From: Burkholderiales bacterium
Lineage (GTDB): Bacteria > Pseudomonadota > Gammaproteobacteria > Burkholderiales > Burkholderiaceae_C
NCBI GenBank assembly: GCA_016000195.1
Contig: JAECRO010000027.1
Coordinates: 1 to 38,837, forward strand
Direction: 5' to 3'
DNA: 38,837 nucleotides
In this document: positions 16,138-24,792 of the stretch, piece by piece
Position numbering within the stretch: the first letter of the stretch is position 1
How the letters are laid out: the number at the start of each line of letters is the position of its first letter
Made by a program: the position numbers and the translations under genes
Notes under the pieces: model-generated
The model's input: the letters and a program-made list of their open reading frames with translations, nothing else
What the model was told of the DNA's origin: nothing
Database searches by the model: none

Positions 16138-16506
16138 ATGACCCCACAACAAGCAACTCCCTACCGCCAGCAATTGCTGGAGATGCGCGCATCCATCCTT
16201 GCGCAAATGAGCGAGCAGCGCGGAGGCGTGTTTGGCCGCGCAGAAGCGGCGGCAGACCATTTTGAGCGACGCGAGGACTCAAGCGCGCAAGTGGCCACCG
16301 AGCGCGAACTGGAGTTCGCCATCGACGAGCGCGAAATCGGCGAGCTTGCCATGATCGACGCGGCCCTGGCCCGCATTGAAGCAGGCACCTACGGCGAATG
16401 CATCGGCTGCGGAATCGACATTCCCGCAGCCAGGCTGCAGGCAAGCCCCGAAGCATCGCGCTGCGTTCCCTGCCAGGAAAAAGCCGAACAGCCCCGTTCG
16501 GCCTGA
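16138..16506 (+). CDS. DksA/TraR-family C4 zinc-finger protein
   Basis: 122 residues. The ATG at 16138 is chosen because AGGAG lies at 16124-16128, about nine bases upstream; an ATG at 16129 is in the same frame but too close. The protein has a long helical N-terminal part (coiled-coil region with QLLEMRASILAQMSEQRGGV) and the C-terminal zinc motif CIGCG...CVPC (two CxxC pairs), preceded by LARIEAGTYGECIGCG, the family hallmark. DksA-like proteins bind the secondary channel of RNA polymerase. This one is shorter than DksA proper, so it is a DksA-like homologue whose target genes are unknown. Confidence 0.93.
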   Translation: MTPQQATPYRQQLLEMRASILAQMSEQRGGVFGRAEAAADHFERREDSSAQVATERELEFAIDEREIGELAMIDAALARIEAGTYGECIGCGIDIPAARLQASPEASRCVPCQEKAEQPRSA

Positions 16507-16556
16507 AGCCCGATTTTTTTTATCCTTTCACAACTCCCAACTCAAGAAAGCATTGC

Positions 16557-16931
16557 ATGAGCACTTTTCACGCCGTTATCTGGATGGACCATTCCGAAGC
16601 CCATGCGGTGATGTTTGACCGCGAACACGTTCAGGCCCAGCGCATCAAGTCACGCAGCCACCACAAGCACCAGGGCAAGGGCGACGACAGCCACGCCTTT
16701 TTTGCCGACATTGCCGGCGCCCTGACGGGTACGCATGAAGTCCTGCTGTGCGGCCCGGGCCTGGCCCACAACCAGTTCCGCGAGTGGTGCAGCCACCACC
16801 AGGCTGCCGTGGCCGAAACCATCGTGGACTCGGTCGTGGCCGACCACCCCAGCGATGCCCAGCTGGTGGCGCTGGCCCGCCAGTTCTTCAAGAAGTTTGA
16901 CAACATGGCAGCCGATCCTTCCCTGGCCTGA
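16557..16931 (+). CDS. Small 'translational machinery protein' family member
   Basis: 124 residues from the ATG at 16557. It reads MSTFHAVIWMDHSEAHAVMF, then VQAQRIKSRSHHKHQG (a basic His-rich patch), then a mixed alpha/beta part with GTHEVLLCGPGLAHNQFREW and VVADHPSDAQLVALARQFFK. I recognise this as a family found in Burkholderiales and annotated 'translational machinery protein'; it looks like a small eRF1-domain-like fold. It follows the DksA-like gene by 50 bases on the same strand, so they may be co-transcribed. The name is only a family label; I see no direct proof of a role in translation. Confidence 0.82.
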   Translation: MSTFHAVIWMDHSEAHAVMFDREHVQAQRIKSRSHHKHQGKGDDSHAFFADIAGALTGTHEVLLCGPGLAHNQFREWCSHHQAAVAETIVDSVVADHPSDAQLVALARQFFKKFDNMAADPSLA

Positions 16932-16984
16932 CCAGCTTGGCGCCCTGCCCTGTAGCGCAATACAGGGCCAAGGCGCTTTCCAGA

Positions 16985-17014
16985 GGAAAGTACCCGCACA
17001 GCTGGGTACTTTCC
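16985..17014. terminator. Stem-loop after the small translational protein gene
   Basis: GGAAAGTACCC (16985-16995) pairs perfectly with GGGTACTTTCC (17004-17014) around an eight-base loop. There is no T run after it on either strand (TGATGG follows), so it is a weak terminator or a transcript-stabilising hairpin. Confidence 0.5.
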
Positions 17015-17094
17015 TGATGGTCAAGACAGGGGGAACTGGTTAGGCTGGTGACTGATAACGATCAGCGCTCACCAGCTCTCTCAACCAAAGTCCC

Positions 17095-18000
17095 ATGACC
17101 TCTCCCACTTCTCCTGCAGACGGCAGTGCGCCGCCTGCAGCCCCCTTCAAGACCGAACCCCTGCAGGGCGAGCTTCCCGTCATGGAGGCGCCCTACGTGC
17201 CGCCGCCGCCGACCGGGCCGCAGGCCATGATGCGGGCAGTTGGTGCCGGCGCTCCCTTTGGCTGGCTGGCCGCCGGCTGGCGCGACCTGAAGGCGCACCC
17301 CGGCATCGGCCTTTTTTACGGGCTGTGCTTCTGGTTCATGGTCATCACGCTGGGCGCCGTGTTTCGCGCCAGACCTGAATACACGCTGACGATTGCCTCC
17401 GGCTGCCTGCTGGTGGGCCCGTTTCTGGCCATGGGCCTGTATGAAGTCAGCCGCCGCCGCGAACAGGGCCTCAGGCCCGAGCTGGGGACTTCGCTGACCT
17501 GCTGGGACGCGCACATCCGCAGCATGGGCATGCTGGTGCTGGTGCTGATGGTGCTGGAACTGCTGTGGGGCCGCACCTCGCTGGTGGTGTTCGCGGTGTT
17601 TTTCAATACCGGCATGCCCTCGACCACCGGGGTGCTCAAGGCCGTGTTCAACCCCGACAACTGGGAATTCGTCGCTGTTTACCTCGCTGTGGGCGGAATG
17701 TTCGCGGCGCTGGTTTTCTCTACCGTCGTGGTGTCGATTCCGATGATCCTGGACCGCGACACCGACGCCATTTCGGCCGCCATCACCAGCATCAGGGTGA
17801 TGTTTTCAAACCCCGGCGTGATGCTGCTCTGGGGCCTGCTCATCACGGCGCTCACCGCGCTGGCACTGCTGCCCTGGGGCCTGGGGCTGATCGTGGTCGG
17901 GCCGCTGATCGGCCATGCCAGCTGGCATGCCTACCGGGGCACGGTGCGCTGGCAGGAAGCGGCGCCTGAGCCGGCTGAACCTTCAGGCCGCATCAACTGA
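17095..18000 (+). CDS. DUF2189 integral membrane protein (second of two)
   Basis: 301 residues. A Pro-rich N-terminal tail (~45 residues) is followed by AAGWRDLKAHPGIGLFYGLC, which opens the family domain, then several membrane segments and GPLIGHASWHAYRGTVRW at the end. It resembles the protein at 15097-15966 over its whole length, most clearly at GHASWHAYR. The two copies point away from each other, with a DksA-like gene and a small protein between. It is predicted to lie in the inner membrane with cytoplasmic tails. Its function is not known. Confidence 0.87.
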   Translation: MTSPTSPADGSAPPAAPFKTEPLQGELPVMEAPYVPPPPTGPQAMMRAVGAGAPFGWLAAGWRDLKAHPGIGLFYGLCFWFMVITLGAVFRARPEYTLTIASGCLLVGPFLAMGLYEVSRRREQGLRPELGTSLTCWDAHIRSMGMLVLVLMVLELLWGRTSLVVFAVFFNTGMPSTTGVLKAVFNPDNWEFVAVYLAVGGMFAALVFSTVVVSIPMILDRDTDAISAAITSIRVMFSNPGVMLLWGLLITALTALALLPWGLGLIVVGPLIGHASWHAYRGTVRWQEAAPEPAEPSGRIN

Positions 18001-18066
18001 ACAGGCCCGGATGGAATCCGCGCTGCCAGTGCCGAGGCCAAAGCCGGCATCAGGAAAATCGCCAGT

Positions 18067-18639
18067 TCACGCCTTCGGCAGCGTCACGCCCACCTGGCCC
18101 TGGTATTTGCCGCCCCGGTCCTTGTAGCTGACTTCGCAAACGTCGTCCTTGTCGCTTTCAAAGAACAGCACCTGCGCGCAGCCTTCGCCGGCGTAGATCC
18201 TGGCCGGCAGCGGCGTGGTGTTGGAAAACTCCAGCGTCACATAGCCTTCCCATTCGGGCTCGAAGGGCGTGACGTTGACGATGATGCCGCAGCGCGCATA
18301 GGTGCTTTTGCCCAGGCAGATGGTCAGCACATTGCGCGGAATGCGAAAGTATTCCAGGGTGCGGGCCAGCGCGAAGCTGTTGGGCGGAATGATGCAGCTG
18401 TCGCCGTGCATGTCCACAAAGCTTTTTTCATCGAAGTTTTTCGGGTCCACCACGGTGCTGTGGATGTTGGTGAAGACCTTGAATTCAGGGGCGCAGCGGA
18501 TGTCGTAGCCGTAGCTCGAAGTGCCGTAGCTGATGATCTTGTGGCCGTCCTGCTCGCGGACCTGCTTCGGCTCGAAAGGCTCGATCATGCCGGTGGTTTC
18601 GGCCATGTGGCGTATCCATTTGTCGCTCTTGATGCTCAT
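18067..18639 (-). CDS. dcd: dCTP deaminase
   Basis: 190 residues, the usual length for the family. It converts dCTP to dUTP, the first step toward dTMP. It starts [20 protein letters not shown]; diagnostic pieces are [54 protein letters not shown] and [17 protein letters not shown], where the Glu of LEF is the catalytic residue. AAGGA lies about ten bases before the ATG. It is the last minus-strand gene of the run; 157 bases with a dispersed repeat separate it from guaD, so it likely has its own promoter. Confidence 0.97.
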   Translation of the reverse strand: MSIKSDKWIRHMAETTGMIEPFEPKQVREQDGHKIISYGTSSYGYDIRCAPEFKVFTNIHSTVVDPKNFDEKSFVDMHGDSCIIPPNSFALARTLEYFRIPRNVLTICLGKSTYARCGIIVNVTPFEPEWEGYVTLEFSNTTPLPARIYAGEGCAQVLFFESDKDDVCEVSYKDRGGKYQGQVGVTLPKA

Positions 18640-18739
18640 GGGAAAGGTTCCTTGCGTTGCCGGTGATTGTAGGCAGGCCAGATTGAAGCCACGGGCACTG
18701 CGGCTCGCTTCTGGCTGCGTTCCTCCAGGCCGGCGATTT

Positions 18740-18765
18740 GCTATTGATTCAATAGCTGCTTGCGC
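18740..18765 (+). repeat. Dispersed palindromic repeat copy (GCTAT...ATAGCTGCTTGCGC)
   Basis: GCTATTGATTCAATAGC is a perfect palindrome-like core and is followed by TGCTTGCGC. The same core and tail occur at 12557, 30562, 32799 and 36875 and partly at 38827. It sits in the dcd-guaD gap. Confidence 0.7.
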
Positions 18766-18796
18766 CCGCCCGGCCTGCGCCAGAGGCCTGTTTGGT

Positions 18797-20125
18797 TCAT
18801 AACTTTGATTGCGGATGCCCGGCAGCGCTTCCGGCCTGCGAAATCACGGTCTTCTCGACCAGCCGGTCATCGCCCAGCACGATCATTGAAAACAGCAGCT
18901 CGTCCAGGCTGGCGGCCTGTGCCGTCTTGCGGGCCAGCAGCGGCGTGGCCTGCGGGTTGAGCACGACAAAATCGGCCTCGCAGCCGGGCAGCAGATTGCC
19001 CACCACGCCGCCCAGGCCCAGCGCCTGCGCGGCGCCGCCCGTGTGCTGCCACCACAGGTGTTGCGGGCTCAGGGACACGCCGGACTTGGTCTGCCCTTCC
19101 CGGCCGACGTAATAGGCCGCCAGCATGGTGTGAAACGGGCTGAACGAGGTGCCGCCGCCCACGTCGCTGGCCAGCCCGTAGCTGAAACCCACACGGTCGG
19201 CGCCCGCGTAGTCAAAAAACCCGCTGCCCAGGAACAGGTTGCTGGTCGGGCTCACGGCGGCCGCCGCGCCGGTGCTGCGCATCAGCGCCCGGTCTTCGTC
19301 GTTGAAGTGAATGCAATGGGCATAGATGGCGCGCGGACGCATCAGGCCGAACTGCTCGTACACGCTCAGGTAGCTGCGCGCCTCGGGGTACAGCTCGCGC
19401 ACCCAGGCGACCTCGTCCCTGTTTTCGGCAACATGCGACTGGACCCATACGTCCGGGTATCTGGCGGCGAGTTCGCCCGCGCCACGCAACTGCGCGGCGC
19501 TGCAGCTGGGCACAAAGCGCGGCGTGATGGCATAGCCCAGCCGGTCCACGCCGTGCCAGCGCTGGATCAACGCTTCGGTGTCCAGCAGGCTTTGCCTGGT
19601 TTCATCGCGCACGCCGTCGGGCGAGTTCTGGTCCATCAATACCTTGCCGGCGATCAGGCGCAGATGGTTTTTTTGCGCCTCGGCAAACAGCGCGTTGACC
19701 GATTCAGGATGCGAAGTGGCGAACGCCAGCGCCGTGGTGACGCCGTTGCGCAGCAGTTCCGCTATGAAAAACGTAGCTGCCTGCGCACTGTAGTCGGGTG
19801 CGGAGAAGCGTTTTTCATGTGGAAAGGTGTAGTTTTCCAGCCACGGCAGCAAGCCCTCGGCCGGGGAGCCAATCACGTCGATCTGCGGATAGTGGATGTG
19901 GATATCGACAAACCCAGGCGCAATGATGCGGCCCGGGAAATGCTCGGTCGGCACACCGGCAAAACGCGGCGCCAGCTGGTGGAAAGGCCCCACCGCCTGC
20001 ACCACCTGCCGGCCCCGGGCATCCGGCCCGACGACCAGCAGGCCATCGGATTCCAGCACGGCCCGGTGGTTTTCCTGATCGGAAAAGCCGGAAAAATAAA
20101 GGATCGAGGCGCGGTAGGCTTTCAT
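18797..20125 (-). CDS. guaD: Guanine deaminase
   Basis: 442 residues, the usual length. It hydrolyses guanine to xanthine plus ammonia. Metal-site motifs of the amidohydrolase family are all there: [17 protein letters not shown] (HxH), [32 protein letters not shown] and [16 protein letters not shown] (metal Asp). The C-terminus has [13 protein letters not shown]. It starts at ATG 20125, 15 bases after the queD stop, so the two are probably on one transcript. Its product xanthine is the substrate of XdhAB encoded at 29886-33883. The sequence does not exclude activity on related purines. Confidence 0.96.
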   Translation of the reverse strand: MKAYRASILYFSGFSDQENHRAVLESDGLLVVGPDARGRQVVQAVGPFHQLAPRFAGVPTEHFPGRIIAPGFVDIHIHYPQIDVIGSPAEGLLPWLENYTFPHEKRFSAPDYSAQAATFFIAELLRNGVTTALAFATSHPESVNALFAEAQKNHLRLIAGKVLMDQNSPDGVRDETRQSLLDTEALIQRWHGVDRLGYAITPRFVPSCSAAQLRGAGELAARYPDVWVQSHVAENRDEVAWVRELYPEARSYLSVYEQFGLMRPRAIYAHCIHFNDEDRALMRSTGAAAAVSPTSNLFLGSGFFDYAGADRVGFSYGLASDVGGGTSFSPFHTMLAAYYVGREGQTKSGVSLSPQHLWWQHTGGAAQALGLGGVVGNLLPGCEADFVVLNPQATPLLARKTAQAASLDELLFSMIVLGDDRLVEKTVISQAGSAAGHPQSKL

Positions 20126-20140
20126 GGCTGCATGATTACC

Positions 20141-20542
20141 TTATTCGAGGGGCTGGCCCATGGGCTTGCCGACGCGGCAGCCATCGCCGATGGAATCGCG
20201 CCAGACCCGTACCGAGGTCAGCGCCGGCAGCGCCGGCAGCAGTCTGGCGAAGATGAACTGGCAGAGGTTTTCAAGCGTCGGCGGACCCAGGCCCTCAACC
20301 TCGTCGAGCAGGTGGTGGTCGAGCTGCTCGCGCAGCAGCGCCACCTCGCGCCGCACCAGCCCCAGGTCAATCAGCATGCCGGTTTTTGGATCGGGCTGGC
20401 CGGTTAGAAACACCTCGGCGTTGTAGGTGTGGCCGTGGATGCGTTTGCTGCTGGCGGTTTCGATGGCCCGGTCCAGCGTGTGCGCGGCATCGAAGAAAAA
20501 GGTCTGGCTAAGCTCGCACATCATGATGGGAATGCCGTTCAT
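20141..20542 (-). CDS. queD: 6-carboxytetrahydropterin synthase-like protein, QueD family
   Basis: 133 residues from ATG 20542, which overlaps the queE stop as ATGA; a second possible start is ATG 20524. QueD turns dihydroneopterin triphosphate into 6-carboxytetrahydropterin in queuosine synthesis. The zinc ligands are present: His21 (FDAAHTL) and His36/His38 (RIHGHTY), as is Asp75-His76 (LDHHLLDEV). The usual catalytic cysteine in CxxxHGH is Ser32 here (SKRIHGH), and the conserved Glu near the C-terminus appears as Asp116. The fold is clear, but the active site is altered, so it may be a slow or changed enzyme. The function assignment rests mostly on the queE neighbour. Confidence 0.85.
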   Translation of the reverse strand: MNGIPIMMCELSQTFFFDAAHTLDRAIETASSKRIHGHTYNAEVFLTGQPDPKTGMLIDLGLVRREVALLREQLDHHLLDEVEGLGPPTLENLCQFIFARLLPALPALTSVRVWRDSIGDGCRVGKPMGQPLE

Positions 20543-21174
20543 CGAATGCCCGTGATCTTGTGCGTCTGCAGGCTGAGCCGCCAGGCGGGCCGGGCCAGGC
20601 ACAGCGCAATGCAGGCCTCAAGGTTTTGCTGCCGGGCGGCGTTGTCCATGGGCTGCAGGTAGCGGTGCGTGAAGCGCGCGGCTTGCAGCTCGGCCCAGTC
20701 GAGCGCCGGCTGCGGCCAGACCACCTTGAGTTCATGGCCTTCGCGCTGAATCCAGGGCGCGCCGGCCTTGGGGCTGACGCAGATCCAGTCGATGCCCGGC
20801 GGCGCGGCGATGGTGCCGTTGGTTTCGACCGCGACCTGGAAACCGCGTGCGTGCAGCGCATCAATCAGCGCGCCATCGACCTGCAGCAGCGGCTCGCCGC
20901 CGGTCATCACCACGAAGCGGTGCGCGCCGTCGCCGGCGGGCCACCGGGCTTCGATCAGGCCGGCCAGCGCGTCGGCATCCCTGAACTTGCCGCCCAGCGT
21001 GCCGTCGGTGCCGACAAAATCGGTGTCGCAAAACCGGCAGACGGCGCTGGCCCGGTCCGGCTCGCGGCCCGACCACAGGTTGCAGCCGGCGAAGCGGCAA
21101 AACACGGCGGGGCGGCCGGCGTTGGCGCCCTCGCCCTGCAGCGTGTAAAAAATTTCCTTGACCTGGTAGCTCAT
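20539..21174 (-). CDS. queE: 7-carboxy-7-deazaguanine synthase
   Basis: 211 residues. It is a radical SAM enzyme that converts carboxytetrahydropterin to CDG in queuosine synthesis. The [4Fe-4S] cysteines are Cys31, Cys46 and Cys49, giving CX14CX2C, the unusual spacing reported for Burkholderia QueE rather than the classic CX3CX2C. GGEPLLQ, VETNGT and CVSPKAG match the family. The start gives MSYQVKEIFYTLQGEG, which fits. It follows the BMP protein gene by only 14 bases and overlaps queD by four, so a queuosine pair is embedded in a purine transport run. Confidence 0.96.
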   Translation of the reverse strand: MSYQVKEIFYTLQGEGANAGRPAVFCRFAGCNLWSGREPDRASAVCRFCDTDFVGTDGTLGGKFRDADALAGLIEARWPAGDGAHRFVVMTGGEPLLQVDGALIDALHARGFQVAVETNGTIAAPPGIDWICVSPKAGAPWIQREGHELKVVWPQPALDWAELQAARFTHRYLQPMDNAARQQNLEACIALCLARPAWRLSLQTHKITGIR

Positions 21175-21188
21175 GATGATTTCCCTGC

Positions 21189-22271
21189 TTATGGCGTCAG
21201 CTTGCCCTGAACGCCCTGCACCAGGAAGTGCATGTTCAGGATCTGCTCGTCGCTCAGCGCCCGGCCGGCGGCCAGCACTTCATGGCCTTCGTTGTCCAGC
21301 AGCGCGCTGCGCGCCTGGAACGGATGCAGCCTGCCGGCGGCAATGTCGCGCTGGCGGGCCAGCACTTCGTCGGCCACCGCCCTGGGCACCCTGGGGCCAA
21401 AACTGTCCACGCGGATCATGCCCTCCTTCACGCCGCCCCAGAAGGCGGCGCTTTTCCAGCTGCCGTCGAGCACGGCTTGCGCGCGGCGCGTGTAATAGCC
21501 GCCCCACTGGTGCGTGATGGCCAGCAGCTGCGCGTCGGGCGCGACCTGGCGCATGTCGGAATGGTAGGCCACCGCCAGCTTGCCGCGCTCCTGGGCGGCG
21601 CGCATCACGGCATCCGAGCCGGTATGAAAAGCCATGATGTCAACACCCTGGTTGAACAGCGCCATGGCCGCTTCGCGCTCGCGCGGGGGGTCAAACCAGG
21701 CGCCAAGCCAGACCACCTTGACGCTGGCCTTCGGGTTGACCGAACGCATGCCCAGCGTGAAGGCATTGATGCCCTGGATCACCTCGGGAATCGGGAAACC
21801 GGCCACATAACCGGCGCTGCCGGTCAGCCTGCCGGCGGCAATGCCGGCCAGGTAGCGGCCTTCGTAATAGCGCGCATTGGCCACCGCCACGTTGGGCGCG
21901 GTCTTGTAGCCGGTGATGGATTCAAACCTGACGTTCGGAAAGTCCTTGGCAACCTTGAGCGTGGGCTCCATGTAGCCAAAGCTGGGCGTGAAGATCAGCT
22001 GGTGGCCCTGGCTGGCCAGGTCGCGGATCACACGTTCGGCGTCAGCGCCTTCGGCCACGTTTTCGACGTAGGTGGTTTTAACCTGCTCGCCCAGCGCCGC
22101 CTCGACCGCCTTGCGGCCTTCGTCATGCTGATGCACCCAGCCGGCCTCAGTGACCGGCGCGACGTAGACGAAGCCGATTTTGAGCGGCGGCGCGCCAGGG
22201 GCGGGAGGCTGCGAAAAAACGGGAGAAATAAAACAGGCGGCCACGAGCGTGGCAGCGAGGTTTTTATACAT
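21189..22271 (-). CDS. BMP-family ABC transporter substrate-binding protein (second copy)
   Basis: 360 residues. It has an N-terminal export signal (MYKNLAATLVAACFISPVFS); VAAC could be a lipobox at Cys13, but the signal would be short, so it may instead be cleaved at FS-QP. The BMP fold follows: KIGFVYVAPVTEAGWVHQHD, DAERVIRDLASQGHQLIFTP, SFGYMEPTLKVAKDFPN, ITGYKTAPN and GVKEGMIRV. BMP proteins bind nucleosides or purines for ABC uptake. It resembles the product of 24793-25944 throughout, but ligand-loop residues differ (AFHTGSDAV here versus FQNTDSSAV there), suggesting a different ligand. AGAGGA precedes the ATG. It heads the bmp-queE-queD-guaD group after a strong terminator. Confidence 0.92.
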   Translation of the reverse strand: MYKNLAATLVAACFISPVFSQPPAPGAPPLKIGFVYVAPVTEAGWVHQHDEGRKAVEAALGEQVKTTYVENVAEGADAERVIRDLASQGHQLIFTPSFGYMEPTLKVAKDFPNVRFESITGYKTAPNVAVANARYYEGRYLAGIAAGRLTGSAGYVAGFPIPEVIQGINAFTLGMRSVNPKASVKVVWLGAWFDPPREREAAMALFNQGVDIMAFHTGSDAVMRAAQERGKLAVAYHSDMRQVAPDAQLLAITHQWGGYYTRRAQAVLDGSWKSAAFWGGVKEGMIRVDSFGPRVPRAVADEVLARQRDIAAGRLHPFQARSALLDNEGHEVLAAGRALSDEQILNMHFLVQGVQGKLTP

Positions 22272-22294
22272 GGTAGTCCTCTACATGGCCCCGG

Positions 22295-22334
22295 AAAAAT
22301 AAAAACACCAGCGCGCCGGGACAGCGCGCTGGTG
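22295..22334 (-). terminator. Intrinsic terminator after the MFS gene
   Basis: On the minus strand, an 11-bp GC-rich stem (22334-22324 with 22316-22306) and seven-base loop are followed by TTTTTATTTTT (22305-22295). It starts 12 bases after the MFS stop and ends 24 bases before the downstream BMP start. It closes the deaminase-MFS unit. Confidence 0.93.
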
Positions 22335-22345
22335 AACCCGTGATT

Positions 22346-23620
22346 TTAGCGGCTTAACACCGGATACGCCCGGACCATCCAGCCATACAGGGCCGCGCCC
22401 GCCAGCAGGGTGCTGGCCGCGATCTCAAGCGACAGGGTAAAACCCTCGCCGGCCGTGGCCGTGTGCCGCAGCAGCAGCGCCACCAGCGGCGGGCCGAGGA
22501 TCTGCCCCACGCCGTAAGTGGCCGAAAGCAGGCCGATAAAGCTGGCCGCCGTGGCGGGGCGCAGGCGGCGAACTTCCTGCATGGCAAAAAACGTGATGGC
22601 GGTAAACGGCAGGCCGAGCAGCAGGCTGCCAATGGCAAAGCCGGCCAGGCTGGGACTCCAGAGGCTGGACGCAATGCCGAGCGCCTGCAAGAAATAGCAG
22701 CCGGCCAGCAGCAGCCGAAAGTCTTTTCCGGGCGGCAGGCGCGTGGCCAGCAGCGCGCCCACGGTCACGCCCAGGCCAAAGATGGGCCAGAACAAATCCA
22801 GCCAGGCCGAGCCGGGCAGCGCGGCCCGGGCAATAACGGGCAAAAAGGTGGCGGTAATGATGTAGCCAAAACCGGCCAGGCCATAGGCCAGGGTCAGCAC
22901 CGTCATTTCGGCCGGGCCATGATGGGCCGGCGCAGCGCCCGATGCGCCGGCTGCACCGGCGCCATGCCGGGCCAGCGGTGCCAGGCGCTCATCGCCGCCG
23001 CGCAAAATGCGCCAGACCGAGGCCGACAGCACAAAGGCCAGCACCCCGAAGATCAGCCAGCCGGTGGCCGCCGTCCAGTGCCAGGCCACCATGCCGCTGG
23101 CCATCAGCCCGCTGACGATGATGCCCACGCCCGGGCCGGCGTAAATGATGCCGCCCATCGCCGGCACACCCAGCCTGGCCAGCCGCGACAGGCACCAGCC
23201 CGAGGTGTAGACAAACACCACGCCGCTGGTGATGCCCGCCGCAAAGCGCAGACCGGGCCAGGCGGCCGGAACCTGCCAGGCCATCGCCAGGGTCAGCACG
23301 CCAGTGACCACGAGCCCGGCCCGCACCAGCGAGGCATAGGCCAGCGAAGGCAGCCAGCGCAACCTCGCCCACAGCCACGGCTGCAGCGTACACAGCAAGG
23401 CGCCCAGCATGTAGCCCAGGTAATTGGCGCTGGCCAGCCAGCTGGCGCCCGGCAGATCGACCACGCCGTCGCGCAGCATCATGGGCAATATCGGCGTGAA
23501 GGCAAACCGGCCTATGCCCATGGCCACGGCCAGCGACACCAGCCCGGCCAGTGCAATGGGCCATGCGCCGGACGCGGCGTCAGCCACTCTGCGGGTTGTT
23601 TCTTGTGCCGTCAGCGCCAT
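22346..23620 (-). CDS. YbfB/YjiJ-family MFS transporter
   Basis: 424 residues from ATG 23620, preceded by AAGGA about ten bases upstream; an upstream GTG adds 11 residues. It has about 12 membrane helices. The signature LAVAMGIGRFAFTPILPMML at the N-terminus and GASWLASANYLGYMLGALL identify the YbfB/YjiJ branch of MFS. FTAITFFAMQEVRRLRP and SATYGVGQILGPPLVALLL are also typical. It lies 33 bases after the adenine deaminase gene, likely in the same operon, so it may export a purine or deamination product; the substrate is not known. Confidence 0.9.
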   Translation of the reverse strand: MALTAQETTRRVADAASGAWPIALAGLVSLAVAMGIGRFAFTPILPMMLRDGVVDLPGASWLASANYLGYMLGALLCTLQPWLWARLRWLPSLAYASLVRAGLVVTGVLTLAMAWQVPAAWPGLRFAAGITSGVVFVYTSGWCLSRLARLGVPAMGGIIYAGPGVGIIVSGLMASGMVAWHWTAATGWLIFGVLAFVLSASVWRILRGGDERLAPLARHGAGAAGASGAAPAHHGPAEMTVLTLAYGLAGFGYIITATFLPVIARAALPGSAWLDLFWPIFGLGVTVGALLATRLPPGKDFRLLLAGCYFLQALGIASSLWSPSLAGFAIGSLLLGLPFTAITFFAMQEVRRLRPATAASFIGLLSATYGVGQILGPPLVALLLRHTATAGEGFTLSLEIAASTLLAGAALYGWMVRAYPVLSR

Positions 23621-23653
23621 GCCAGGCTTTTCCTTGCTGCCACGGTTCACCAC

Positions 23654-24694
23654 TTACTGAAACGCCGCGAAGGTTTGATTGAGCCTGTCGATATGGCGCG
23701 CCTTGGCCGCGTCGTCAATAAAGCTGGCCTCGAAACTGTTGCGCGCCAGCCTGTAGGCATGTTCGGCGTTGAGCCGGCCGGCGGCAAAGGTCTGGGTGAA
23801 GTTCTCGTTCATGTAGCCGCCGAAATAAGCCGGGTCATCCGAGTTGACGGTGGCCGCCAGCCCGGCGTCGAGCAACTGGCGCAGGTTGTGGCTGGCCAGG
23901 TCGGGAAAGACGCACAGCTTGAGATTGGACAGCGGGCACACGGTCAATGCGATGCGGTCTTTGGCCAGGCGCTGCATCAGCAAGGCGTCACGGCTGGACT
24001 GCACGCCGTGGTCGATGCGCTCGACCTTGAGCAGGTCCAGCGCGGTCCAGACGTAGGCCGGCGGCCCTTCCTCGCCGGCATGCGCGACCAGGTGAAAGCC
24101 CAGTTCGCGGCAGCGCGCGAACACGCGGGCGAACTTCTCGGGCGGGTTGCCGACCTCACCCGAATCAAGGCCAATGCCGATGAACTTGTCCTGCAAAGGC
24201 AGCGCCTGCTCCAGGGTTTCAAAGGCGTCCTGTTCGCTCAGGTGGCGCAGGAAACACAGGATCAGCGAGGCGCTCACGCCCAGCTCGGCCTGCGCATCGA
24301 CGCAGGCGCGGTGCAGGCCGTTGATGACGGTTTGCATGCTGACGCCGCGCGCCGTGTGCGTTTGCGGGTCGAAAAACAGCTCGGTGTGAACCACGTTGTC
24401 TTCGGCGGCCTTCAGGAAATAGGCCCGCGCCATGTCGTAGAAATCCTGCTCCTTCAGCAGCACGCTGGCGCCGGCGTAATAGATGTCGAGAAAGCTCTGC
24501 AGGTTGGTGAAGGCGTAGGCACCGCGCAACTCGTCCACGCTGGCATAGGGCAGCGCCACGCCGTTGCGCCGGGCCAGCGCAAAGATCAGCTCGGGCTCCA
24601 GCGAGCCTTCGATGTGGATGTGCAGCTCGGCCTTGGGCATTTGCCTGAGCAGCGCGGGCAGGCGGTCGGCGGCAACGGGTTTGACAAGGTTCAT
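23654..24694 (-). CDS. add: Adenine/adenosine deaminase (adenine deaminase type more likely)
   Basis: 346 residues. It removes the amino group of adenine or adenosine. Zinc and catalytic motifs are visible: [20 protein letters not shown] (HxH), [18 protein letters not shown] and [11 protein letters not shown]. The sequence around the active site ([35 protein letters not shown]) is close to the Pseudomonas PA0148-type adenine deaminases as I know them, so adenine may be the real substrate. AGGA precedes the ATG. It follows a terminator behind the bmp1 gene and precedes the MFS gene. Its products feed xanthine dehydrogenase. Confidence 0.93.
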   Translation of the reverse strand: MNLVKPVAADRLPALLRQMPKAELHIHIEGSLEPELIFALARRNGVALPYASVDELRGAYAFTNLQSFLDIYYAGASVLLKEQDFYDMARAYFLKAAEDNVVHTELFFDPQTHTARGVSMQTVINGLHRACVDAQAELGVSASLILCFLRHLSEQDAFETLEQALPLQDKFIGIGLDSGEVGNPPEKFARVFARCRELGFHLVAHAGEEGPPAYVWTALDLLKVERIDHGVQSSRDALLMQRLAKDRIALTVCPLSNLKLCVFPDLASHNLRQLLDAGLAATVNSDDPAYFGGYMNENFTQTFAAGRLNAEHAYRLARNSFEASFIDDAAKARHIDRLNQTFAAFQ

Positions 24695-24706
24695 TTCAAG
24701 GTCCTG

Positions 24707-24734
24707 AAAAAAGAAAAGCTGCCCGAAGGCAGCT
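24707..24734 (-). terminator. Intrinsic terminator with UUCG tetraloop after bmp1
   Basis: On the minus strand AGCTGCC-TTCG-GGCAGCT (24734-24717) is followed by TTTTCTTTTT (24716-24707). The 7-bp stem closed on the very stable UUCG loop is a textbook terminator. It separates bmp1 from the deaminase gene. Confidence 0.95.
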
Positions 24735-24792
24735 CAAAAACTGACCATGCAAGCGCTCCGGCCGCAGGGCGCGGAGCATCGCGTCATTATCT

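Noticed and set aside
16985..17014. Treating this hairpin as a strong terminator
   Set aside because: The stem is perfect but no T tract follows on either strand, so I list it only as terminator-like.
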